Below are positions 1 to 6,475 of a stretch of 8,860 nt of DNA, piece by piece. The position numbers and the translations under genes were made by a program. The stretch is from an uncultured Variovorax sp. (GTDB lineage: Bacteria; Pseudomonadota; Gammaproteobacteria; Burkholderiales; Burkholderiaceae): positions 1 to 8,860 of the forward strand of contig CAMLCW010000212.1 of assembly GCA_946478645.1 (NCBI GenBank), read 5' to 3'. Under the pieces are notes generated by a model. It was given only the letters and a program-made list of their open reading frames with translations. It ran no database searches and had not been told where the DNA came from. How positions within the stretch are numbered: the stretch's first letter is position 1; every line of letters starts with the position of its first letter.

Positions 1-450
1 CGCGATGTCGTAGCCCGGCCGATCGCGCGAGGCGCTGCGCGCCGGAAAGCCGGAGATCGACAGATACACGATGCGCGGAAAGCGCGCGCGCACGGCCTTC
101 GGGCCGAGCCCCAGCGCGTCGACCACGCCGGGGCGCAGGTTCTGGATCACCACATCGCTGGCCTCGATCAGGCGCCAGGCCGCTTCCTTGCCGGCGTTGC
201 TGCGCAGGTCGAGCGCGATCGACCGTTTGCCGCGGTTGTAGGCACGGATCATCGATTCGCCGTAGCGGCCGATGTGCCGCGCCTGGTCGCCGGCGAGCGG
301 CTCGACCTTGGTCACGGCGGCGCCGAGCTCGCGCAGCACCATGGCCGCGCCCGGGCCGGCGATGTACTGCCCGAGGTCGAGCACGCGTACGCCCTGCAGG
401 GGCCCTGTCGCGTGCGTGGTTGCGGAAACCCTGTCTTGCGCCATGTTCAT
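1..450 (-). CDS. CaiB/BaiF family III CoA-transferase, N-terminal part (gene runs off the left edge)
   Basis: Reading the minus strand from the ATG at 450-448 gives 150 codons without a stop to position 1. The protein starts MNMAQDRV, and a second ATG two codons on (444-442) is also possible. Family III features are clear: GVRVLDLGQYIAGPGAAMVL (residues 20-39), then LRELGA and VTKVEP (39-51), NRGKRSIALDL (72-82), NLRPG near 104, and SGFPAR followed by RDRPGYDIA at the cut end. Such enzymes move CoA between an acyl-CoA and a free carboxylic acid in the cytoplasm. The family is usually close to 400 residues, so a little over a third is seen, and the catalytic Asp lies outside the window. No good Shine-Dalgarno precedes either ATG. 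It is divergent from a LysR regulator, which is a likely controller. The substrate cannot be told. Confidence 0.93.
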   Translation of the reverse strand, partial: MNMAQDRVSATTHATGPLQGVRVLDLGQYIAGPGAAMVLRELGAAVTKVEPLAGDQARHIGRYGESMIRAYNRGKRSIALDLRSNAGKEAAWRLIEASDVVIQNLRPGVVDALGLGPKAVRARFPRIVYLSISGFPARSASRDRPGYDIA

Positions 451-459
451 GCGGCCGAC

Positions 460-478
460 AATAGCGCCCGGCACTATT
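460..478. promoter_or_regulatory. Imperfect palindrome AATAG...CTATT, candidate operator
   Basis: The 19 bases read AATAG-C-GC-CCG-GC-A-CTATT: a dyad with a single mismatched pair, centred at 469, ending nine bases upstream of the CoA-transferase ATG. LysR-type regulators bind interrupted dyads in the gap between their own gene and a divergent target. The ATAG/CTAT arms recall the ATAC/GTAT style of LysR boxes, but the spacing does not fit T-N11-A exactly. A binding role is inferred from position and symmetry only. Confidence 0.4.
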
Positions 479-503
479 CCTGAAAATTCAAAAATCGTGA
501 GGT

Positions 504-526
504 GGCGATCACTCGGGGTGATCGCC
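504..526. promoter_or_regulatory. Perfect 9-bp inverted repeat upstream of the LysR gene
   Basis: The arms GGCGATCAC (504-512) and GTGATCGCC (518-526) are exact reverse complements around the 5-base spacer TCGGG. The repeat ends two bases before the regulator's Shine-Dalgarno GGAGAG (529-534) and 12 bases before its ATG. It could be an operator for self-repression by the LysR protein. In RNA it would be a GC-rich stem-loop directly against the ribosome binding site, so it could also limit translation. No T-run follows, so it is not a Rho-independent terminator. Confidence 0.55.
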
Positions 527-538
527 CTGGAGAGACAC

Positions 539-1474
539 ATGGCCCCTGGCACCGACTACCTGCTGCGCCGCCTGCGGCTGCGGCATCTCGAACTGCTGGT
601 GACGCTCGGCGATGCCGGCACCGTGCGCGGCACCGCGACGCGCCTCAGCCTGAGCCAGCCCGCCATCAGCAAGATGCTCGGCGAGATCGAAGGCGCGCTC
701 GGCGCGCGGCTCTTCGAGCGCAGTCACCAGGGCGTGCGCGCCAATGCGCTCGGCCTGGCGGCGATCTACCGCGCGCGCGTGGTGCTGAACGAACTCGGCC
801 GCATCGGCGACGACCTGGCGGCGCTTGGCGGCGGCGCCACCGCGGTGCTGCGCCTGGGCGCGCCGTCGGTCACGGCGACCGTGCCCGCCGCCATCGTGCA
901 GCTGCGCGCGCGCATGCCCGGCACCGCGGTGCGCATCACCGAGGGCCGCGTGCGCGAACTGATCCAGCGCCTGCTCGACGGCGAGCTCGACTGCGTCTTC
1001 GGCGCCATCACGCCCGAGCTCATGGCCGGCGACCAGCTGCCGCTGCTGCAGTCGGAGGTGCTGGTGGAAGACCAGCTCTGCGTGCTCGCGGCCGTGTCCA
1101 ACCCGCTCGCGCGGCGGCGCGGCCTGCGCTGGTCCGAGCTGCGCGCCGCCGCCTGGGTGGCACCGCCGAAGGAGACGCTGGTGCGCCAGGCCTTCATGAC
1201 CGCGTTCGTCAACGAAGGCGTCGATCCGCCCGAAGCGGCCGTCGAGGCGATGTCCTCGGTCACCATCGGCGCGCTGCTTCGCCTCGACCCGACGTTGCTC
1301 TGTGCGGTGCGCCTGGACCATGCCCGCGACGAGGTCGCGCGCGGCGAGGTGCGGCGCCTGCGCGTGGGGCCGGCCGTCGCGCTGCCGTCGCTGGGGCTCT
1401 TCACGCGGCGCGGTGCGGGGCCGCAGCCTGCCGTGGTGCAGGCATTCGCTCGGGCGGTGCGGAAGGTGGGGTGA
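539..1474 (+). CDS. LysR-type transcriptional regulator
   Basis: This gene encodes 311 residues, the usual LysR length. The winged helix-turn-helix covers about residues 12-72: RLRHLELLVTLGD, then TATRLSLSQPAISKMLGEIEGALGARLFERS, the standard recognition helix and wing. A periplasmic-binding-protein-like inducer domain fills about 95-305 (LRLGAPSVTATVPAAIVQLRARMPG, later LDGELDCVFGAI). The start at 539 is chosen because GGAGAG (529-534) lies four bases upstream and the fold begins at once. The open frame extends back to 272, but that part is antisense to the CoA-transferase gene and does not look like protein. It is divergent from the CoA-transferase, its most likely target along with itself. 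The Rid gene follows by 39 bp and may be cotranscribed. The effector is unknown. Confidence 0.93.
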   Translation: MAPGTDYLLRRLRLRHLELLVTLGDAGTVRGTATRLSLSQPAISKMLGEIEGALGARLFERSHQGVRANALGLAAIYRARVVLNELGRIGDDLAALGGGATAVLRLGAPSVTATVPAAIVQLRARMPGTAVRITEGRVRELIQRLLDGELDCVFGAITPELMAGDQLPLLQSEVLVEDQLCVLAAVSNPLARRRGLRWSELRAAAWVAPPKETLVRQAFMTAFVNEGVDPPEAAVEAMSSVTIGALLRLDPTLLCAVRLDHARDEVARGEVRRLRVGPAVALPSLGLFTRRGAGPQPAVVQAFARAVRKVG

Positions 1475-1513
1475 TACTTGCTTTTGCGTTCCACTCCCCA
1501 CAAGGTCTTCACC

Positions 1514-1906
1514 ATGGCAACCATCGAGTACTTCCCGCCCGCGGCCGACATGCCGTCCCCGCCGCTGTCCGCCGCGGCACGGCTGGGTGATCTGCTGTTC
1601 GTCTCCGGTACCCCGGGCTACCACCCGGGCGGCGGCATCGACACGGACGATTTCGGCAAGCAGTTCGACCAGGCGGTGGCGAACCTGCAGCAGATCCTGG
1701 CGCGCGGCGGCGCTTCGATGCGCTCGATCATCAAGGTCAACATGCTCCTGACGCGCGCCGAGGACGTGCGCGAAATGAACGAGCGCTACGCGAAGGCGTT
1801 CGGCCCCGCCCCGTACCCGGCGCGCACGACCTGCGTGGTGGCGGCGCTGCCGGACCCGCGGATGCTGCTCGAGATCGAATGCGTGGCCGCGGCGCAGGGC
1901 GCCTAG
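1514..1906 (+). CDS. Rid (YjgF/YER057c/UK114) family protein
   Basis: This gene encodes 130 residues, matching the Rid family length of about 125-135. Typical parts are LGDLLFVSGTPGY (24-36), QFDQAVANLQQILARGGASMRSIIKVNMLLT (50-80), NERYAKAF and YPARTTCVVAALP (101-113), and the end LLEIECVAAA. Arg104 matches the carboxylate-binding arginine (Arg105 of E. coli RidA) and Glu120 matches its conserved glutamate. The Tyr17 of RidA seems to be replaced here by Leu. RidA proteins are cytosolic trimers that hydrolyse reactive enamines and imines, although many paralogues have other or unknown roles. The start ATG has AAGG (1502-1505) eight bases upstream; the frame is open back to 1478 but without a good signal. 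It follows the LysR gene and converges on the oxidoreductase gene, sharing the stop tetranucleotide. Confidence 0.92.
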   Translation: MATIEYFPPAADMPSPPLSAAARLGDLLFVSGTPGYHPGGGIDTDDFGKQFDQAVANLQQILARGGASMRSIIKVNMLLTRAEDVREMNERYAKAFGPAPYPARTTCVVAALPDPRMLLEIECVAAAQGA

Positions 1907-2892
1907 CCCTGTGAAGGCAGCAACAGGATCTTTCCGACGCTGTCGCCCGACTCCATGCGCCGATGCGCCTGCGCGGCCTCTGCAAGCGGATATTTGCTGT
2001 CGATGACCGGCCGGATCGCACCGGTCGCCAGCGCTTCGAGCCACCGTTGTGCGAAGCGTCGGGTCATCGCCTGCTTGACTTCGGACGTCCTCGATTTCAT
2101 GACGGTACCGAAGATCTGCAGGTGCCGATACAGCACTGCATCCATCGGGAGCGCTGCACCTTCGAAGCCGCCGAGGAGCCCCACGATCACCATGCGGCCG
2201 CCCACCGCCAGCGATCGCACATTGCGCGCCAGGTAGGGCGCTCCGACGAAGTCGACGAGGACGTCCACGCCTTTGTCCTGGGTCTTCTCGGTCACCGCGG
2301 CCTGGAAGTCGTCGGTGCGATAGTCGATGACCTCATCGGCTCCAAACCCCATGACGGCCTCGTGCTTGTCGCCGCTCGCCGTGGCGAACACGCGCGCGCC
2401 GGCCGCGTGTGCCAGCTGTACTGCCGCCGATCCCACCCCGCCGGCCGCAGCATGGATCAGCACCGACTCGCCGGGCTGCAGACGCGCGAGATGGAAGAGC
2501 GCCTCGTGTGCGGTGACGAACACTTCGGCGACCCCACCGGCGTCGACCAGGCTGAGGCTTTCCGGCACCTTCATCGCCATGCGGTGGTCGATGCGAGAAA
2601 ACTCGGCGTAGGCCCCGCCGCCCACGATACCCATGACGCGATCGCCCACCGAGTAGCCCTGCACCTCGGGCCCCGTCTCGACCACCGTGCCGGCGATCTC
2701 CAGCCCCATGATGTCGGAGTCGCCGAAGTAGGCACGGCCATAGGCCCCTTTGCGGTGCGACATGTCGGCGCGATTGACGCCGATCGACACGTTGCGAACG
2801 AGCAGGTCGTGGGGCCTGACCTCCGGGCGAGCGGTCTCGCGCAGGACCAGCACGTCCGGGTCTCCGAAGTCGTCGAAAACGATCGCTTGCAT
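1903..2892 (-). CDS. Zinc-free NAD(P)H:quinone oxidoreductase, PIG3-like, MDR superfamily
   Basis: This gene encodes 329 residues from MQAIVFDDFG, close to the usual 325-330 of quinone oxidoreductases. The GroES-like N-terminal half has GVNRADMSHRKGAY (38-51), GLEIAGTVVETG (63-74) and VGDRVMGIVGGGAYAEF (82-98). The Rossmann half has VLIHAAAGGVGSAAVQLA (144-161), an AxxGGVG nucleotide-binding loop. The zinc-ligand cysteines of alcohol dehydrogenases are absent. DFVGAPYLARNVRSLAVGGR and the end MESGDSVGKILL resemble the PIG3 (TP53I3) subfamily. The likely reaction is NADPH-dependent reduction of quinones or enones, substrate unknown. It is the last gene of the minus-strand operon, 14 bases after the Bug stop. 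An in-frame upstream ATG (2910-2908) overlaps that stop as ATGA and would add six residues (MKEKEA). The inner start is preferred because family members begin with M-x-A-x-x-F. Confidence 0.93.
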   Translation of the reverse strand: MQAIVFDDFGDPDVLVLRETARPEVRPHDLLVRNVSIGVNRADMSHRKGAYGRAYFGDSDIMGLEIAGTVVETGPEVQGYSVGDRVMGIVGGGAYAEFSRIDHRMAMKVPESLSLVDAGGVAEVFVTAHEALFHLARLQPGESVLIHAAAGGVGSAAVQLAHAAGARVFATASGDKHEAVMGFGADEVIDYRTDDFQAAVTEKTQDKGVDVLVDFVGAPYLARNVRSLAVGGRMVIVGLLGGFEGAALPMDAVLYRHLQIFGTVMKSRTSEVKQAMTRRFAQRWLEALATGAIRPVIDSKYPLAEAAQAHRRMESGDSVGKILLLPSQG

Positions 2893-2906
2893 TGCTTCTT
2901 TCTCTT

Positions 2907-3902
2907 TCATTCGAGGGTGATGTTCAGGCCTTTGACCGATGCTGCCCATGCCTTGTCCTGCTGCGCCAGGAACTGCCGGAACTGCTGCGGGCTGCCGGTG
3001 TCGGGCTGCATGCCAAGCTGGTCGAGCCGGCTGCGCAGGGCAGGATCGGCAAAGGCCTTCACTGCGGCGGCGTTCAGTTTTTCCACGGTGGCAGCGGGCA
3101 GGCCACGCGGGCCGAGCAACCCGAACCAGCCCTGTACGCCGAATCCGGGATAGCCCGACTCGGCCACCGTGGGCACATCCGGCAGCACGCTGACGCGGCT
3201 CGGGCCGGTGATGGCCAGCACCTTGATCCGCTTGCTGGCGTGGTAGGTCATGGTGGTGACCAGCGAGGTCTCGAACGACAGGTCGACATGACTTGCCATC
3301 AGGTCCTGCATCGCGGGCGCAGCGCCCTTGTAGGGCACATGCACCATCTCGACCTTCACCGTCTTGGCCAGGATTTCTGCTGTCAGGTGCGGGATCGAAC
3401 CGGGCCCGACGCTGGCGTAGGTGACCTTGCCCGGATTGGCCCTTGCATACTTCACGAACTCCGAGAAGCTGTTGAACGGTGTGGTGGGCGCCGCGATCAG
3501 CGCGCCCGGCGTCGTCACCAGGTTGGTGATGGGGGTGAAGTCGCGCGAGGGATCGAAAGGCAACTTGCGGCTGAGGTGCGGCCCGATGGACAACGCACTG
3601 ACAGTCAGCACGCCCAAGGTGTAGCCGTCCGGCGCAGCCCGCGCGACCGCCTGCGTGCCGATGTTTCCTCCCGCGCCTGCACGGTTCTCGACCACCACCG
3701 GCTGCCCGAGCGACGCACCGAGGCGATGCGCGAGCTCGCGCGCCACGACATCCGTGACGCCACCTGCCGGAAAGGGAACGACCAGCGTGATGGGTCTGCT
3801 GGGATAGGTGTCCTGCGCAGCGGCGTTGCTGCAAAGCAGGCACGCCGCAGCAAACAGCGCGGCCAAGCCGCCCAACGATCGGGCACGGTTCGTCGATGTC
3901 AT
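2907..3902 (-). CDS. Bug/TctC-family periplasmic solute-binding protein
   Basis: This gene encodes 331 residues, a typical Bug length. A signal peptide spans about 1-29: Arg at 6 and 8, a hydrophobic core LGGLAALFAAACLLC, and cleavage after SNAAA. Cys24 is not in a proper lipobox, so a soluble periplasmic protein is expected. Bug hallmarks follow: YPSRPITLVVPFPAGGVTD (33-51), VVVENRAGAGGNIG (69-82), APDGYTLG (90-97), VHVPYKGAAPAMQDLM (187-202) and LPDVPTVAESGYPGF (240-254). The family binds carboxylates and some other small solutes. A few serve TctAB transporters, but most Burkholderiales copies, like this one, have no permease beside them. AGGAGA (3913-3908) lies five bases before the ATG, a strong ribosome binding site. 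It sits 33 bp after the dehydrogenase gene and 14 bp before the oxidoreductase gene, so the ligand is probably tied to their substrate. Confidence 0.95.
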   Translation of the reverse strand: MTSTNRARSLGGLAALFAAACLLCSNAAAQDTYPSRPITLVVPFPAGGVTDVVARELAHRLGASLGQPVVVENRAGAGGNIGTQAVARAAPDGYTLGVLTVSALSIGPHLSRKLPFDPSRDFTPITNLVTTPGALIAAPTTPFNSFSEFVKYARANPGKVTYASVGPGSIPHLTAEILAKTVKVEMVHVPYKGAAPAMQDLMASHVDLSFETSLVTTMTYHASKRIKVLAITGPSRVSVLPDVPTVAESGYPGFGVQGWFGLLGPRGLPAATVEKLNAAAVKAFADPALRSRLDQLGMQPDTGSPQQFRQFLAQQDKAWAASVKGLNITLE

Positions 3903-3935
3903 GTCTGTCTCCTGTTCTTTTCGTCGGATGCCGAT

Positions 3936-5372
3936 TCAGATCTGGCTGATGAACTTGGTGTTCAGGTAGCTCTGGATGCCTTCGGCGCCGCCTTCCGAGC
4001 CGTGCCCGCTGTCCTTGATGCCGCCGAAGGGCAGTTCGCACACGATCATTTGCGCGTGGTTGATGCCGATCATTCCCGCCTCCAGCTCGTTGCCCACGCG
4101 CACAGCGGTGCGAGCCGACTCCGTGAAGGCGTACGCGGCCAGCCCGTAGGGCAGGCGGTTCGCCTCCGCCAGCGCTTCGTCGATCGTGTCGAAGGGCATA
4201 ACCACGGCCAGCGGCCCGAAAGGTTCTTCATGCATGACCTTCGCATGCGCCGGAACATCCGTGAGGACGGTCGGCTGCCAGAAGAGGCCGGGGCGGTCGA
4301 TGCGTTCGCCGCCGGCACGCACCGTGGCGCCGCATGCGCGGGCGTCCGCCACGAGCGCCGCGATGGCCTCGATGCGCCGCTCGTTCGACACCGGTCCGAC
4401 CTGCGTCTGCGGATCGAGGCCATCGCCGATCCGCAGTTCCGTGGTTTCGGCGACGAACTTCGCCAGGAAGGCCTCGTAGACGGGGCGCTGCACGAGGATG
4501 CGTGTCGGTGAAAGGCAGATCTGCCCCGTGCCGCGGAACTTGTTGGCTGCAAGCAGCTTCGCCGCCGAGTCGAGATCGGCGTCGGCGAACACCAGCACAG
4601 GCGCATGCCCGCCGAGTTCCAGCGTGATGGGCTTCAGCGCCTGTCCGGCCTGCGCCGCGAGCAGTCGGCCGACGGGCACAGAGCCGGTGAACGAGACCTT
4701 GCGGATCACCGGCGATTCGATGAGGTGGCGCGAGATGAGGCCGGGCATGCCGAACACCACGTTCAACACACCCTTCGGCAGGCCGGCGTCGTCGAGCGCC
4801 CGGGCAATGGCCAGGGCCGTCGCGGGGCATTCTTCCCCTGGCTTGATGATCAACGAACACCCCGCTGCGAGCGCGGCGGCGATCTTGCGGCTGGGCGTGA
4901 TGGCCGGGAAGTTCCAGGGCGCGAAAGCCGCGACGGGGCCGATGGGTTCCTTGTGCACTCGCTGGTGCACCTCCGGACGCCTGGAAGGCACCGTGCGGCC
5001 GTACACCCGGCGTCCCTCTTCGGCGAACCATTCGAAGTAGTCGGCCGAGCTGGCCAACTCGTACTGCGCTTCATGCAGCGCCTTGCCTTGCTCCAGGGTC
5101 AATTGCCTGGCGATGCCATCGGCCCGCTCGCGCAGCAAGCCTGCCGCTCGGCGAAGGACGTTGGCGCGATCGTAGGCAGACGTCTTGCGCCAGACCGCAA
5201 AGCCACGGTCGGCTGCCTGAAGGGCGCGATCCAGGTCCTCTTCACGTGCGTGGGGCACATGGCCGATGACTGCGCCCGTTGCAGGGTTGAGCACGGCCGA
5301 CGTGTCGCGGCCCTGGCTGTCGATCCACTCTCCATCGATGAAGAGAAACAGCTTGTCGTAGTGCGTGGACAT
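3936..5372 (-). CDS. NAD(P)-dependent aldehyde dehydrogenase, succinate-semialdehyde-dehydrogenase-like
   Basis: This gene encodes 478 residues, full length for the family. Catalytic features are intact: FAPWNFP with Asn154, LIIKPGEECP with Lys177 for cofactor binding, the FTGSVPVGR turn (228-236), TLELGG with general base Glu252, and GTGQICLSPTRI with nucleophile Cys286. EEPFGPLAVVMPF (382-394) and the end GGIKDSGHGSEGGAEGIQSYLNTKF are also typical. It oxidises an aldehyde to a carboxylate in the cytoplasm. The pattern is nearest the GabD-type semialdehyde dehydrogenases, but the true substrate and the NAD/NADP preference are open. The start at 5372 is set by AAAGGAGA just upstream (5383-5376). 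The frame is open to 5483, but that part is the promoter region. It is the first gene of the operon and is divergent from a LysR regulator. Confidence 0.95.
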   Translation of the reverse strand: MSTHYDKLFLFIDGEWIDSQGRDTSAVLNPATGAVIGHVPHAREEDLDRALQAADRGFAVWRKTSAYDRANVLRRAAGLLRERADGIARQLTLEQGKALHEAQYELASSADYFEWFAEEGRRVYGRTVPSRRPEVHQRVHKEPIGPVAAFAPWNFPAITPSRKIAAALAAGCSLIIKPGEECPATALAIARALDDAGLPKGVLNVVFGMPGLISRHLIESPVIRKVSFTGSVPVGRLLAAQAGQALKPITLELGGHAPVLVFADADLDSAAKLLAANKFRGTGQICLSPTRILVQRPVYEAFLAKFVAETTELRIGDGLDPQTQVGPVSNERRIEAIAALVADARACGATVRAGGERIDRPGLFWQPTVLTDVPAHAKVMHEEPFGPLAVVMPFDTIDEALAEANRLPYGLAAYAFTESARTAVRVGNELEAGMIGINHAQMIVCELPFGGIKDSGHGSEGGAEGIQSYLNTKFISQI

Positions 5373-5417
5373 AGGTCTCCTTTGCCTTTCTTGCTCAAAT
5401 CTGCCGAAGCCGGGAGA

Positions 5418-5446
5418 ATCGTAAGAGGGCCGTGCTTGGGGAACAA
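5418..5446 (-). promoter_or_regulatory. Candidate sigma-70 promoter of the aldehyde dehydrogenase operon
   Basis: On the minus strand TTGTTC (5446-5441) and TACGAT (5423-5418) are separated by exactly 17 bases. They match three and four of six consensus positions. Transcription would start near 5411, leaving a leader of about 40 bases that contains the strong AAAGGAGA. The -35 box lies between two dyads, so a bound LysR protein could act on it. The match is moderate and based on consensus only. Confidence 0.4.
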
Positions 5447-5472
5447 TCCCTCGGCCCGCGAAACATCTTCGC
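5427..5472. promoter_or_regulatory. Two inverted repeats in the divergent LysR/dehydrogenase control region
   Basis: Within the 113-bp gap, GGGCCG (5427-5432) pairs with CGGCCC (5452-5457) across 19 bases. Next to it GCGAA (5458-5462) pairs with TTCGC (5468-5472) across five bases. Both lie between the two divergent starts and around the candidate -35 of the operon, where LysR proteins usually bind. The arms are short and such repeats can arise by chance in GC-rich DNA, so these are only candidate binding sites. Confidence 0.3.
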
Positions 5473-5485
5473 AAGGAACGCAAAT

Positions 5486-6433
5486 ATGAGTCAGGGTCGC
5501 ACGATGGAGAACCTGGAGGTTTTCGTCGACACGGTGCGCGCAGGTTCTTTCTCCGCCGTTGCCAGGCGCCGCGGCGTTGCGGTGTCGTCAGTGGCGCGCC
5601 AGATCGATGCGCTCGAAGAGGAATTGAAGGCCTCGCTGTTCACGCGATCGACGCGCAAGCTGCAGCCCACCGATGCTGGCAATCTCCTGTTCTGCCGCGC
5701 GGTGAAGATCCTCAGCGACCTGGCCGATGCGCGCAGCGAGGTCATCTCGTTCGAAGCCGCCGTAGAGGGCGTTCTGCGTGTGAGCTGCCTGCCGACCTTC
5801 GGGCGACGGTATGTGGTTCCCTGCCTTGCGCAGATGTTCCAGGCGCATCCCGGCCTGAGCGTGGAACTGGACCTGACGGAGCGGCTCGCGGATCCGACGA
5901 CGGAGCGAATCGACCTGGCGATTCGCTTCGGCCACCTGCCCGACAGTTCGCTCATCAGCACCAAGCTCGCGGACCAGACGTATGTCATCTGCGCATCGCC
6001 CGACTACGTGGCACGTCACGGCGCCCTGCAGTCATTGAGTGCACTGGCCAATCACCGTTTGATCGACAAGCGGCGGAGCCAGAGTCCGCTGGGATGGCGC
6101 GAAGTCCTGGGGGACGATCTGCAGTATGGCCACTGCGTCTTCGAAGCGGACGACTTCGATGCCCAGCGGCAGGCTGCGGTCGCTGGAGCGGGCATCGTTC
6201 GCTTGCCGGATTGGGTGGTGGGACACGACATCGGGGCAGGCGCCCTGGTCGTGTTGCACCCCGATGGATTGCCGGCAGCCGATGTCACCGGCATTCATCT
6301 GGTGCGGGCGCTGCCGCGACCCAGCGCCCGGTTGAAGGCTTTCGTGGATGCGCTTGCCGACTTCGTGGGACGGCCGGCGAGTTGGCAGCGCGCCATGCGG
6401 GGAACGACCGTGCCGAACGAGCGCCACGCGTAG
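5486..6433 (+). CDS. LysR-type transcriptional regulator, CrgA/DmlR-like subfamily
   Basis: This gene encodes 315 residues. The N-terminal winged helix-turn-helix reads MENLEVFVDTVRAGSFSAVARRRGVAVSSVARQIDALEEELKASLFTRSTRKLQPTDAG in pieces over about residues 7-65. The inducer domain begins near VEGVLRVSCLPTFGRRYVVPCL and has the CrgA-type pattern IDLAIRFGHLPDSSLISTKLA with YVICASPDYVARHG. The start at 5486 has AAGGAA (5473-5478) seven bases upstream. The inner ATG at 5504 (MENLEVF) is the position where many relatives begin and remains possible. It is divergent from the aldehyde dehydrogenase-Bug-oxidoreductase operon, its probable target; whether it activates or represses is unknown. The last 20 or so residues (SWQRAMRGTTVPNERHA) are beyond the fold and look unstructured. 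Confidence 0.93.
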   Translation: MSQGRTMENLEVFVDTVRAGSFSAVARRRGVAVSSVARQIDALEEELKASLFTRSTRKLQPTDAGNLLFCRAVKILSDLADARSEVISFEAAVEGVLRVSCLPTFGRRYVVPCLAQMFQAHPGLSVELDLTERLADPTTERIDLAIRFGHLPDSSLISTKLADQTYVICASPDYVARHGALQSLSALANHRLIDKRRSQSPLGWREVLGDDLQYGHCVFEADDFDAQRQAAVAGAGIVRLPDWVVGHDIGAGALVVLHPDGLPAADVTGIHLVRALPRPSARLKAFVDALADFVGRPASWQRAMRGTTVPNERHA

Positions 6434-6475
6434 CAATTGCCATTCACTCACTGAAGGCGGCATCGAATCGGGCAA

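Noticed and set aside
272..538. Long in-frame extension upstream of the first LysR gene
   Set aside because: It is antisense to the CoA-transferase coding region, and the LysR fold begins right after the ATG at 539, which has a proper ribosome binding site.
509..2044. 511-codon open frame on the minus strand
   Set aside because: It is antisense to the LysR and Rid genes. The translation is rich in Arg, His, Ala and Gln without domain pattern, typical of a shadow frame in GC-rich DNA.
2907..3902. Bug protein as a lipoprotein through Cys24
   Set aside because: The residue before Cys24 is Leu, which does not meet the lipobox rule of a small residue there, and a good signal peptidase I site (AAA) follows.
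2892..4511. 539-codon open frame on the plus strand
   Set aside because: It lies antisense to three well-recognised minus-strand genes, has no family motif, and is Arg/His-rich as in shadow frames.
4605..5489. 294-codon plus-strand frame over the aldehyde dehydrogenase
   Set aside because: Antisense shadow; the minus-strand frame carries all catalytic motifs of the dehydrogenase.
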